This document shows positions 1 through 8,714 of a stretch of DNA of 64,000 nt, piece by piece (the first letter of the stretch is position 1; each line of letters opens with the position of its first letter). The notes beneath the pieces were generated by a model, which was not told where the DNA came from, made no database searches, and worked only from the letters and a program-made list of their open reading frames with translations. This DNA is from Akkermansiaceae bacterium. GTDB taxonomy: Bacteria > Verrucomicrobiota > Verrucomicrobiia > Verrucomicrobiales > DEV007. The stretch lies in the NCBI GenBank assembly GCA_024233005.1, contig JACKQE010000003.1, forward strand, positions 124,001 to 188,000, in the 5' to 3' direction. Position numbers and translations under genes: made by a program.

Positions 1-363
1 ATAGGCAATCACGTGAGTCTTCCCTTTGGATGGGGAATCCTTGGGAGGGGAGACCTTCACATACTTGCGTTTGCTGCTGCTGTCGACTCTTGCTGCCTTG
101 GCTCGGGCCTGCGCCAGCTGCTGCTCATCGGCCTGGTATTTGGCGACCACCGCCATGGTGACCGCACTGATGGCGCTCACAGCCATGGATGGGGCTCCCA
201 CGCGACCAGCAAGGCTTCCGAGCGTCCCGCCCATCATTGCCGCCTGTTCTGCGGTGCAGGAGACGCCGCCGCAGGCGATCCCCAAAAATGCCAACCCGGC
301 GCCCAGACGGCGTAGGCGGTGGCAGGATGATTCCTCTGTTGTCCTGGTCCCAATCATAATCAT
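1..363 (-). CDS. Putative lipoprotein with Gly-rich hydrophobic segment (3' end beyond window)
   Basis: An open frame of 121 codons runs from ATG at 363 (second ATG at 357) off the left edge without a stop. The N-terminus carries a basic region (RLRR), a hydrophobic stretch and a Cys in the context GGVSC, which resembles a lipoprotein signal. It is followed by a small-residue segment (MMGGTLGSLAGRVG) like glycine-zipper lipoproteins, then a charged, Gln/Ala-rich stretch that could be coiled coil. The C-terminus is not in the window. Function is unknown; an envelope-anchored role is inferred from the signal only. It is transcribed divergently from the cytochrome gene at 911. Confidence 0.6.
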   Translation of the reverse strand, partial: MIMIGTRTTEESSCHRLRRLGAGLAFLGIACGGVSCTAEQAAMMGGTLGSLAGRVGAPSMAVSAISAVTMAVVAKYQADEQQLAQARAKAARVDSSSKRKYVKVSPPKDSPSKGKTHVIAY

Positions 364-910
364 TTTTTGGTTTGTTGGTGATGTTCGTATACCGGATGCG
401 AGAGCGTAGCGGGGCTCCATTTTCCGCTGACAATCCCTGTTGCCTAAGCTTCCATGACTCCGGAAAGCGCCATCATTGGGGAGCGTCCGGCATCGCGCAA
501 GCTATTTTTATGGCATGCGGACGAGAATCCCATAACCATTTCCAATGTCATCTGGACTACCAGATCGGTGCGTTGCCTCAGCACGAAGCCGCAAAGCGCC
601 CTGAAAGAGCGAAGTGTCCCACAATCGTGCCGGTTTTTGCTCCCGTGGGCCAAACCAGACCATCAACCCTGCCAAAATGCTTTTCGCATCCGGTGGACCA
701 AGTACTTCGGGCCACCCTCATCAGCAGGGAACGATTGACACAAAATTCGAATAAAGCTTCCTCCTGAACCGTCACATCACTCAACCAACGGTGCTCTTGA
801 AACTACTCATCTGTAAAAATTGTCACCAATTTGAACCGAATTGATTCAAAAAATTCCAAATGTCGTTTACACTCGTCCCGGGTATCGGTTTGCACCCTAC
901 CATTCTTGCC
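364..910. other. Divergent intergenic region without a convincing gene
   Basis: About 550 bases separate the lipoprotein-like gene from the cytochrome/DUF4384 gene. Short open frames occur on both strands but have no signal peptide, domain or credible composition. The last 150 bases before 911 are A/T-rich compared with the surroundings and probably hold the promoter for the following gene array; no -35/-10 pair stands out. Confidence 0.5.
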
Positions 911-3900
911 ATGAAAACTCTTTCTTCCCATCCCTCTCCGCCTAGTTTTCGCCACTTGCAGTCCGCTCCGACTCTTTTGGCGGTTTTGGCCTTGTTGGTT
1001 CTTTGCACCTCCCATCGGGTGATTGCGGCAGATCCCGCGGCAGAAAAAAAGGTGCTGGATATCTTTGAAAAACACTGTGCCGATTGTCACTCCGAAGGGG
1101 ACGAAGAACCCCTTCTCTCCTCCAAAACCAATTTGGGAGAACTGATCGCAAATGCCGATTACACGAACAAAGAGGATCCGGATGCGGGGGAACTGCTCCG
1201 CCGGATTTTGCTGCCGGCCAACTCCCCCAAACGCATGCCCAAGAGCAAGGGCGAAGTCGGCAGCGAAAAATACCGGGAACCCTTGACCGAAGACGAGATC
1301 GGCGCCTTGCGAAACTGGATCACAGGGAATGCCCCCAAACCGGTCGCCAGCGCGACCAAGGCGGCTCCCGGTCCGGAAGGAGACAAGCCCGAAGGGAAAG
1401 ATCCTGGTCCGCCTCCAACGATGGCCGAGAAAGGCGAAACCCGAGGCAAGGTGGAAGTCGCGGAAGTTCCCGGCAAACCCGGCTCCCCGCCCAAACCAGG
1501 TGAGGACAGCAAACCTGCGGAAAATGGTCCTCCGGCGGGAGAAGGCACCAAACCCGGCCCGGCCAACATGAAGCCGGAAAATGGCCGTCCAGAAGAAAGC
1601 CCGGCGGAATCCAAATCCAATGTGGCGGCCAACCAGAGCCAGGGGCCGGGTCCTGACGCCAGCGCCCCGATCGATGAGCGCGTCAAATTCCTCTTTGAGG
1701 AGAAATGCGCGGAATGCCACCGCACCAAGAAAAAACCCCTTCTTCACAAGGACATTGACCTCGCATCCTTGCTCACTTCGAAATATGTCGAAAACGGGGA
1801 ACCCGAAAAGTCCGTGGTCTATCAAGTCGTGGCCTACGAATCTGAAAGTCCCGACCGAATGCCTGCCAGCGAGGGTCATCCGGGTGACAAAGGTTACCGT
1901 GAACCGCTGACTTCTGACGAGAAGAAACTCATTCACGATTGGATCGGCGGTCAAAGCACGCATGCTGCCAAGCGCGAATTCATCGCCCTGGGTGACATGC
2001 TGAAGGACATCAATGCCGATCTGGAGAGCCAGCCGGAAAGCCGCCGCCCTTTCCTTCGCTATCTCACTCTGGGTAACCTCTATAACATTACCGCCAAAGA
2101 CGGCAATCCCGCCGAGTCGGACGCGATGATGGACACCTATCGAGCGGGGATGAGCAAAATGCTCAACTGCCTCTCCTATTCCGCCAAAATCACGGTGCCC
2201 CAGCCTATTGATGAAGCCCGGACCTGCTTCCGGATCGACATCCGCGACTACACCATCAAACCCGCGATGTGGGAAAAAATCGCAAATTTCTATCCCTACG
2301 GACTCAAAGGGGTCTCGGCGCGTTTCGAGAACCGCATCAAGGACATGACGGGCAGTGAGCAGGCCTACATGCGTGCCGATTGGTTCACCTTTGCCACCTC
2401 GCAGCCTCCGCTCTATCATGAAATCCTCGAACTTCCCGAAACCGAGCAAGAGTTCGAAAAGAAATTCGGCGTCGACACCCTGGAAAACCTTCGCAACCGC
2501 CAAGCGGTGAGGGCTTCGTTCTTCCCTTCCGGCGTTTCCCAAACCAACCGCCTCGTGGAACGTCATGATCTCGGCACCCATGCCGGGGCTTATTGGAAAA
2601 GCTACGATTTCACCCGGAACCATGCCGGGGACAAGCAGGATCTGACCCTTGCCCCGCTCGGTCCAAAGGAAGCCAAACTGACCGAGGACAAGGACCTCAT
2701 GTTTACCCATGACGGCGGTGAAATCGTCTTCCACCTGCCCAATGGCTTGATGGGTGGCTACCTCGCCACGTCGGCGGGAAAACGGCTCAATCGGGCCCCC
2801 ATCGAGATCGTGCAGGACAAGACCGGTTTCCGCGAGGATGGGATCGTCCTCAACGGCATTTCCTGCATCGCCTGCCACAAGCATGGCCTGAATGCCCCGC
2901 CCACCCAGTCGCTCGACACCATGGAGGACCAATTGGGCAGCCGTGGCGCTTCTCTCGGCAGTTTCGCCGACCAAAGTGCCATCAAGAAACTCTACCGCCC
3001 CGCCAACGAATTGCAGGAACTCGTCAAACAGGACGTCAACCGCTTCGAAGAAGCCATGGCCCAGGCGGCTCCCGGTTACAAAGGCGACGAGCCGGTGGGC
3101 ATCCTCTACCGGCGGTTCCTCAAGGACATCCTGGACAACCAGTTTGCCACGGAATTCTGGACGGATGAGAAAGAGCTCAAAACCACCTTGGAAGAAAGCG
3201 AAGACCGGGCGCTGCACGTCATGGCGAAGAAGCTTGAAGACGGCCTGCCGTTCACCCGTGACACCTTCCTCCGTCATTTCGAAAAATGCTCCGAGGAGCT
3301 TGGTTACACCCTGAAGCCCTGCGCCAATCTGGCTTACGAAGAATTCGGAGGCGAAGCGGTCTTGGGCAAAACCGGAACCGCGGTGGTCACCACGGAAACC
3401 ACGAAGGACAAAGAAAAGGCCCAGGCCATCGGAGACAGCGATGAAGCCGTGCTCAAGAGCGGTGGCAAAGTCACCATCACAATGGATGCCCTGACTTACA
3501 AAATCGGCGACAATCTCGGATTCACTCTGAAGTCGGATTCTGATTGCTTCGTCCGCGTCGTGCAGTTTGGAGCCGATGGTTCGACCACCCAATTGGTGCC
3601 CAACAAGCTGGAAAAGGACAACAAACTGACGGCCGGAAAAGAGCGGACCTTCCCGGGAACCAGTGACAACGGCAAAAAGTATGTCATGCAAACCTCCGAA
3701 CCGTCAGGCGCGGAAACCGTGATGCTTCTGGTGTCAAAATCCCAGTTCCGCGATGCTGAGAACTTGAAATTTGATTCCGACAGCGACTCGTTCCGTTCCT
3801 TGAAACGGGGCGGCGTCCTCACCAGCCGCGGGGCCATCGTGATCAAGGCCGGCGAAAAATCGGATGATGATCACGACATCGAAGTCGCCAAAGCCAGTGT

Positions 3901-3925
3901 CGGTTACGTCCTCGAAAAGAAATAA
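911..3925 (+). CDS. Secreted tri-CxxCH cytochrome-like protein with C-terminal DUF4384 domain
   Basis: This 1004-residue protein starts at the ATG at 911, which puts a clear Sec signal peptide first (hydrophobic core LLAVLALLVL, cleavage near VIA-AD); an in-frame ATG at 860 would add 17 unlikely residues. Three c-type heme motifs are visible: CADCH (about residue 56), CAECH (about 266) and CIACH (about 652). The first two lie in similar domains that contain a shared Arg-Met-Pro segment and are joined by a Pro/Lys/Glu-rich linker (about 150-250). Residues from about 850 to the end form a DUF4384 domain, closely similar to the next gene product. It probably acts in the periplasm in electron transfer or ligand sensing; no substrate can be named. 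It is followed after 11 bases by the DUF4384 gene, consistent with an operon. Confidence 0.85.
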   Translation: MKTLSSHPSPPSFRHLQSAPTLLAVLALLVLCTSHRVIAADPAAEKKVLDIFEKHCADCHSEGDEEPLLSSKTNLGELIANADYTNKEDPDAGELLRRILLPANSPKRMPKSKGEVGSEKYREPLTEDEIGALRNWITGNAPKPVASATKAAPGPEGDKPEGKDPGPPPTMAEKGETRGKVEVAEVPGKPGSPPKPGEDSKPAENGPPAGEGTKPGPANMKPENGRPEESPAESKSNVAANQSQGPGPDASAPIDERVKFLFEEKCAECHRTKKKPLLHKDIDLASLLTSKYVENGEPEKSVVYQVVAYESESPDRMPASEGHPGDKGYREPLTSDEKKLIHDWIGGQSTHAAKREFIALGDMLKDINADLESQPESRRPFLRYLTLGNLYNITAKDGNPAESDAMMDTYRAGMSKMLNCLSYSAKITVPQPIDEARTCFRIDIRDYTIKPAMWEKIANFYPYGLKGVSARFENRIKDMTGSEQAYMRADWFTFATSQPPLYHEILELPETEQEFEKKFGVDTLENLRNRQAVRASFFPSGVSQTNRLVERHDLGTHAGAYWKSYDFTRNHAGDKQDLTLAPLGPKEAKLTEDKDLMFTHDGGEIVFHLPNGLMGGYLATSAGKRLNRAPIEIVQDKTGFREDGIVLNGISCIACHKHGLNAPPTQSLDTMEDQLGSRGASLGSFADQSAIKKLYRPANELQELVKQDVNRFEEAMAQAAPGYKGDEPVGILYRRFLKDILDNQFATEFWTDEKELKTTLEESEDRALHVMAKKLEDGLPFTRDTFLRHFEKCSEELGYTLKPCANLAYEEFGGEAVLGKTGTAVVTTETTKDKEKAQAIGDSDEAVLKSGGKVTITMDALTYKIGDNLGFTLKSDSDCFVRVVQFGADGSTTQLVPNKLEKDNKLTAGKERTFPGTSDNGKKYVMQTSEPSGAETVMLLVSKSQFRDAENLKFDSDSDSFRSLKRGGVLTSRGAIVIKAGEKSDDDHDIEVAKASVGYVLEKK

Positions 3926-3936
3926 TTCCACCTGTT

Positions 3937-4590
3937 ATGAGTTCACTGCATGGCACCACCCGCTGGATTCTGCTCGGCGTTCTGGCAACTCTTGCTCTGG
4001 ATTTTCCCCGCGACCTGCGAGCTCAGGAGAAGGCCACCCGAGGGGCCATCAAGCTCCATGAGGTGGACGACACCACCGTGCAGGAACCCACTGCGGAGAA
4101 AGCGGAACGCGTCTCGACCCACAGCGGGGGCAAAGGGAAAGTCGTGGTGACCCTCTCCAGTCCGGTTTACAAAGTCGGGGAATCACTGCAAGTCACTGTA
4201 TTTTCCGACACCGACTGCTTCATCAGGGTGGTCCAGTTCGGTGCGGATGGCTCCACGACCCAACTCCTGCCCAATGCCTTTCAGAAGGGCAATCAAATCA
4301 AAGCAGGGGAGACGATCAAACTGCCCGACACCAGCCAATCGACCAAGCACTATGGGCTTTTCACGAGCGAACCCACCGGCCGGGAGAAGGTCGTGGTGTT
4401 TGTCTCGGAAAAGCAGTTCGGGGACAAGCGGAGCCTCAACGTCAGCGAAAAAGACCAGTTTTTGGCATTGGACCGCTCCGAAGTGGTGAATACCCGCGGG
4501 GTCATCAACATCAAAGCAGAAGAAGCAGACGACGGCGCGACTGCGGAAGTTGTCGCCGCCAGCATCACCTATGATCTGAAATCGCCCTGA
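3937..4590 (+). CDS. Secreted DUF4384-domain protein
   Basis: This 217-residue protein has a signal peptide (WILLGVLATLALDF, cleavage near LRA-QE), a short linker containing ATRGAIKLHE, and a DUF4384 domain over about residues 60-170. Its core (CFIRVVQFGADGSTTQL and following) is nearly identical to the C-terminus of the upstream cytochrome-like protein, so the two share a recent ancestor or bind the same partner. DUF4384 domains are often found with caspase-fold peptidases, and a caspase-fold gene lies two genes downstream. The biochemical role of the domain is not established. Gene spacing (11 bases upstream, 56 downstream) supports co-transcription. Confidence 0.85.
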   Translation: MSSLHGTTRWILLGVLATLALDFPRDLRAQEKATRGAIKLHEVDDTTVQEPTAEKAERVSTHSGGKGKVVVTLSSPVYKVGESLQVTVFSDTDCFIRVVQFGADGSTTQLLPNAFQKGNQIKAGETIKLPDTSQSTKHYGLFTSEPTGREKVVVFVSEKQFGDKRSLNVSEKDQFLALDRSEVVNTRGVINIKAEEADDGATAEVVAASITYDLKSP

Positions 4591-4646
4591 TACCGCCGCC
4601 TCTTCCGGGACCGGATCCCCACCCACAACGAACCAACCACCTCACC

Positions 4647-5333
4647 ATGAAACCCACACCTCTAGCTTTCGTCGCGTTGTTTGCCTTGATGCTCCATCTT
4701 AATGGCCCCCATGCGCGCGCCCAGGGCGTCACCAGTGAAGCCGATATCAAACACCAACTCGGTCTCGACAAACCCGCCACCGGAAAAACCAGGAGCTTCC
4801 GTGGAGGGGTCGTCGCCCCCCCGAAAGTGGAGGAGCGCACCTCGGTGGCCACTACTCGGAGCCTCCAAATGCTCAAGTCAAAGCCCGCGACCCGAGGAGC
4901 CATCAAGATCCAGGAGACGGGCGGAGACACCACCGAGGTTCAGGTTCCGGTGTTGGCCGATGTGAAGGCCACTTTCAACAACATCTTGTTCCTCAAGGGA
5001 TCGACCGAGTTCGCGAACCGGGAGTCCCAAGAGCAGGTCTCCACGATCGCCAATGTCATGGCTGAGGCAAGCGGCAAGCGGTTTCTCATTGAAGGCCATG
5101 CGTCGGATGAAGGAGAGGAGGATTTCAACCTGAGACTGTCCGTGGCCCGCGCCGAAGCGGTTGAAATTTTCCTTTTGAATCACGGCGTCAAGCCTGAACA
5201 GATCATCGCTCAGGGCTTCGGCGAAAGCGACCAAGCTTTTCCAGTCAGCCAATTCGATGGTCCCGACGTAAAAGAGGCCAAACGCCAGAAAAACCGAAGG
5301 GTCGTGGTTCGGGTTCAGGCCGATCACGAATAA
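4647..5333 (+). CDS. OmpA-family peptidoglycan-binding protein
   Basis: The 228-residue product begins with a signal peptide (FVALFALMLHL, cleavage after ARA). The N-terminal half is a low-complexity linker with ATRGAIKIQE, a motif also present in the preceding DUF4384 protein. The C-terminal 120 residues form an OmpA-like domain: the segment IEGHASDEG, followed by LRLSVARAEAV and a QKNRRVVV ending, matches the family's peptidoglycan-binding fold. It lacks the N-terminal beta-barrel of classical OmpA, so it is probably a periplasmic or outer-membrane-associated anchor. Its position between the DUF4384 and caspase-fold genes suggests it tethers that system to the cell wall. Confidence 0.88.
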   Translation: MKPTPLAFVALFALMLHLNGPHARAQGVTSEADIKHQLGLDKPATGKTRSFRGGVVAPPKVEERTSVATTRSLQMLKSKPATRGAIKIQETGGDTTEVQVPVLADVKATFNNILFLKGSTEFANRESQEQVSTIANVMAEASGKRFLIEGHASDEGEEDFNLRLSVARAEAVEIFLLNHGVKPEQIIAQGFGESDQAFPVSQFDGPDVKEAKRQKNRRVVVRVQADHE

Positions 5334-5355
5334 TTAACACCACGGAGCCTACGTC

Positions 5356-6747
5356 ATGCCTGGCCACCTCTGCTCCCGGCTCGGAGGGGCTGCTTTGGGA
5401 CTGCTCGCTGTGCTCGGTGGAGCAGAAGACCGTCGCATCGCCCTCGTGATCGGCAATTCCCGTTACGAGGGAGGCGCCGCGTTGACCAACCCGGCCAATG
5501 ACGCCAAAGCCGTTGCCGAAGCCCTGCGCGCGCTGCAGTTCCAAGTCCTTGAGAAAACGGATCTGGAGAAGAAACAGGACATGGACGATGCCCTGTTGGA
5601 ATTCCACCAGGCTCTGCAGGGAGGCGGGGTGGGTCTCTTCTTTTACGCCGGACATGGGGTTCAGGTCGAAGGCAACAACTTCCTCCTGCCGACGCGGGAG
5701 AACTTCCGGGCGGAGTATGAGGTCAAAAGTAAAGGTCTGAAAGCTGATGATGTACTCGGCGCCATGGAAGAGGCAGGGACCACCTTAAATGTCCTCATCC
5801 TCGACTGCTGCCGCGATGCGCCTTTCACACGGAGTTGGAAACGCTCCATTGGCCCCGGAGAAGGACTTTCCGCCATGGCCGCGCCCCAGGGCACCCTCAT
5901 TGCCTTTTCCACCAAAGCGGGCGCCACCGCCCTGGATGGCGAAGGATCGCATTCCCCCTACACCGAAGCGTTGCTGACCGAACTCAGCCTGCGTCCCCGC
6001 GAAGGGCTGGAGATGAAACGCATTTTTCAACGCACCGCCCAAAGAGTGTTTGCAAAGACCACGCAGGATCCGGGCCTTTATCTCTCCGGCAGTTTCAAAG
6101 ACTACTACCTCGTCCCCGGCGACGGAGCCTCTCCGGGCAACGATCCAGAAGGTGAGATGAGGCTCCGGTTGGAGCAGGAAAATGCCAAACTGAGAGCCGA
6201 ACTTGTCAAAATCCAGGCCCAGTTGAGCAAGGGACAAACGTCCTCCCAGTTGTTGGCCGATTTGAAAAATCTCCAGGACCGTCTGCTGCAGCTGGAGAGC
6301 CGGAAGATCGGCGGCACACGGCCCACTCCCGTTCCCGTGCCGACACCACAGCCGGAATCCCCGGGGAATCGGGAAGCGGACTTGAAGAAGCTGGAGAACT
6401 TTCTGGTGGGATTCGGACGCAGCGGGGAGTCCGATGATCCCAGCACCAGCGCGGCCTATTTCGCTCCGGTGGTTTCGAATTACTATGGGGACCGAAATCA
6501 GAACCAGAACCAGATCATGGCGGGGCATTTGCAATACGTCCAAAAATACCCGAGACGCTCCTACCAACCCCTGCGCTACAAGGTTCTCAATGACGATGGG
6601 AAGCTACTGTCGGTTGAAATCGTGACCCGGTTTTCCGTTTCGGGAGTCAATTCCCGCTCCGGGGTGTCGACTTCTCAGGCGACCGTTCGGAGAACCGCCG
6701 CATCTTTCGAGATTATCGCAATCGATGAGAAAATCGATTTCGACTGA
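5356..6747 (+). CDS. Secreted caspase-fold (peptidase C14) protein with C-terminal NTF2-like domain
   Basis: The 463-residue product has a short hydrophobic N-terminus, probably a signal peptide, followed by a caspase-fold domain (about residues 25-255). Diagnostic features are RRIALVIGNSRY, the catalytic His in FYAGHG (His100) and the catalytic Cys in the DCCRD motif (Cys152 by alignment with the DxCRN motif of the family). A coiled-coil-like stretch (about 265-320) and a Pro-rich linker lead to a C-terminal domain (about 340-463) that resembles a small NTF2-like fold. Both catalytic residues are present, so it is probably active. It lies 22 bases after the OmpA gene. Bacterial caspase homologues are linked to regulated proteolysis or cell death, but the substrate here is unknown. 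Confidence 0.85.
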   Translation: MPGHLCSRLGGAALGLLAVLGGAEDRRIALVIGNSRYEGGAALTNPANDAKAVAEALRALQFQVLEKTDLEKKQDMDDALLEFHQALQGGGVGLFFYAGHGVQVEGNNFLLPTRENFRAEYEVKSKGLKADDVLGAMEEAGTTLNVLILDCCRDAPFTRSWKRSIGPGEGLSAMAAPQGTLIAFSTKAGATALDGEGSHSPYTEALLTELSLRPREGLEMKRIFQRTAQRVFAKTTQDPGLYLSGSFKDYYLVPGDGASPGNDPEGEMRLRLEQENAKLRAELVKIQAQLSKGQTSSQLLADLKNLQDRLLQLESRKIGGTRPTPVPVPTPQPESPGNREADLKKLENFLVGFGRSGESDDPSTSAAYFAPVVSNYYGDRNQNQNQIMAGHLQYVQKYPRRSYQPLRYKVLNDDGKLLSVEIVTRFSVSGVNSRSGVSTSQATVRRTAASFEIIAIDEKIDFD

Positions 6748-6823
6748 CCTCACCACCGCTGGTTCCGCCTGATTTCGTTGAAGTCCGGCTGGACGGGGCG
6801 GAGATGGTACGGTTCTTTTTCCC

Positions 6824-7714
6824 ATGACGCCTCAGCCCCTTTTTTTCCGAGCCGGATTGGTCCTGCTCAGCTTGCTCCCCCTCGCAGGTGCGGGAAGTGC
6901 GGCCGCACAATCCCCTGCCCCGGATTCCCTCCAAGGGTTGCGGGTGGCTCTGGACGTCGGTCACAGCCTGCAGAACCAGGGAGCGGGAAGCGCCCGTGGC
7001 GTCGGAGAGTTTCACTTCAACCAAGCCACCGCCCGGGTCGTGCGGGACATTCTGACATCGGCCGGGGCGCACGTCGTGATGATCAACGAGAACGGGGATC
7101 TGCCGGATCTCCTGCGGCGCACGGACCTCGCGCTGGAGAAGCAATGCGATGTCTTTCTTTCGATCCATCACGATTCCTGCCACCAGAAATACAAACAAAA
7201 ATGGCTCGTCGATGGCGCCCCCCAGGAATATGCCGATCAGTTCAGCGGTTTTGGAGTCTTCTGCTCCCAGAAACATCCGCAGGCTCAACTCAGCCGGCAG
7301 TATGCCACGATCCTGGGACACGCCATGCTCGCGGCCGGTTTTCATCCCGCTCTGCACCACCACGAAGCCATTGAGGGCGAGAACCGCCCCTTCATCGATG
7401 AAGCCGCCGGAGTCTATGAATACAGTGATCTCATTGTCGTCAAACGCACCGCCATGCCCGCCGCGCTGCTGGAATGCGGCGTCATCGTGAACCGCGACGA
7501 GGAATTGCGTGTCAAAACTCGGGAATACCAGGAGCAGCTCGCCAAGGCGGTGGCCCAGGCCTTCGCGGAGTGCCTGAGCCAGGGCGTTCTGCAACCGGGA
7601 TCCGGCGCCCGCTTGAGCCCCACTCCCCGAGGAGGACCGGTCGCTCCGGTCTCCCCTCCCGAGGATAAAAAAGGTCTGCTGCGCAGGCTTTTCGAGCGCC
7701 CCCAAAAACCCTGA
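6824..7714 (+). CDS. N-acetylmuramoyl-L-alanine amidase (Amidase_3 family)
   Basis: This 296-residue secreted protein has a signal peptide (VLLSLLPLAGAGSAAAQ). The amidase_3 zinc site is visible: His47 in ALDVGH, Glu62 in GVGEFHF, His115 in SIHHDS, and the catalytic Glu217 in ALLECGVI. It should cleave the bond between N-acetylmuramic acid and L-alanine in peptidoglycan. The C-terminal tail is Pro-rich and may be a linker only. It follows the caspase-fold gene by 76 bases in the same direction, so it may belong to that operon. A second, unrelated amidase domain occurs at the end of the gene at 14401. Confidence 0.9.
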   Translation: MTPQPLFFRAGLVLLSLLPLAGAGSAAAQSPAPDSLQGLRVALDVGHSLQNQGAGSARGVGEFHFNQATARVVRDILTSAGAHVVMINENGDLPDLLRRTDLALEKQCDVFLSIHHDSCHQKYKQKWLVDGAPQEYADQFSGFGVFCSQKHPQAQLSRQYATILGHAMLAAGFHPALHHHEAIEGENRPFIDEAAGVYEYSDLIVVKRTAMPAALLECGVIVNRDEELRVKTREYQEQLAKAVAQAFAECLSQGVLQPGSGARLSPTPRGGPVAPVSPPEDKKGLLRRLFERPQKP

Positions 7715-7809
7715 CACGCCTCCGTGGGCACGTGGTTGCGCCCTTGCCAGCGCCTGATTTGGCGGTCCATTCCTTCCTGCCATTGCGGCATTCCACCGTT
7801 TCCCTACCC

Positions 7810-8625
7810 ATGTTGAAATTCCCCGCTTTTTTTCTGTGGACCAGCTTCATTCTGGGAACCCTGCTCTCTCCAATTCAGGCGGAGGAAACGTCCAAAGCCC
7901 CTGCCGGTGCCCTTGCCAAGCCCAAACCCATGACTCCCGGGGGAAAATGGCCCAAAGGCAGCATGGAACGCCCCCGCCCGGTCGTGGTTTCCCCCCCGAC
8001 CTCCAGTTCGCCCGAGTCCGCCGGCCAACCGCCTTCCGATGCCATCGTGCTCTTCGGCGGGAGCGACCTCGACCAATGGGAATCCCAGAAAACCAAGGGC
8101 AGCCCGGCCCCGTGGAAGGTGGAAAGCGGCTGGTTCCAGATTGTCCCAGGGACCGGCGCGATTGTGACCAAGCAGAAATTTGCCGACATGCAGATCCATG
8201 TCGAATGGGCGACTCCTGCCGAGGTCAAGGGCAACAGCCAAGGCCGGGGCAACAGCGGCTTTTTCATCGACGGTCATCCGGAGATCCAGGTCTTGGATTC
8301 CTTCGACAATGACACTTATCCCGATGGTCAGGCCGCGGCGATCTATAACAACCACCCGCCCCTCGTCAATGCTTCAAGAGGCCCCGGACAATGGCAGACC
8401 TACGACATCATCTATGAGGCCCCGTCCTTCGGCCCCGACAAACACATGACCAAGCCGGCCCGATACACGGTCTTCCACAATGGCATCCTCGTGCATCACG
8501 CCCTCGAGGTCTCCGGCACCGCGGTGGAGTGCTCCATTTCCCTCCAGGACCATGGCAATCCCGTCCGCTACCGTAATCTCTGGGTGCGTCCACTCAAAGG
8601 ATACGATGGGGAGCCACTCCGCTGA
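7810..8625 (+). CDS. Secreted DUF1080 (3-keto-disaccharide hydrolase) protein
   Basis: The start at 7810 gives a good signal peptide (FFLWTSFILGTLL, cleavage near IQA-EE); an upstream in-frame codon at 7732 would add 26 residues without signal character. After a Pro-rich linker the domain from about residue 75 to the end is DUF1080: it has IVLFGGSDLDQWE, GNSGFFIDGHPEIQVLD and the C-terminal RNLWVRPL. The fold is concanavalin-like, and several members of the family hydrolyse 3-keto-glycosides; the exact substrate here is not predictable. It opens a run of secreted carbohydrate-related genes up to 14035. Confidence 0.87.
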   Translation: MLKFPAFFLWTSFILGTLLSPIQAEETSKAPAGALAKPKPMTPGGKWPKGSMERPRPVVVSPPTSSSPESAGQPPSDAIVLFGGSDLDQWESQKTKGSPAPWKVESGWFQIVPGTGAIVTKQKFADMQIHVEWATPAEVKGNSQGRGNSGFFIDGHPEIQVLDSFDNDTYPDGQAAAIYNNHPPLVNASRGPGQWQTYDIIYEAPSFGPDKHMTKPARYTVFHNGILVHHALEVSGTAVECSISLQDHGNPVRYRNLWVRPLKGYDGEPLR

Positions 8626-8714
8626 ACTCCCTTGGTCGCTCCATCCCTGGAATCTCCGGGGGCATTCAACGATTTCCGCCAACCGATACGTTCTCCCCCT
8701 TTCACCCACCCTTC

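Noticed and set aside
803..3691. Long minus-strand open frame (962 codons) opposite the cytochrome/DUF4384 gene
   Set aside because: It mirrors the codon bias of a real gene: it has no domain or signal peptide, while the plus strand has three CxxCH motifs and DUF4384.
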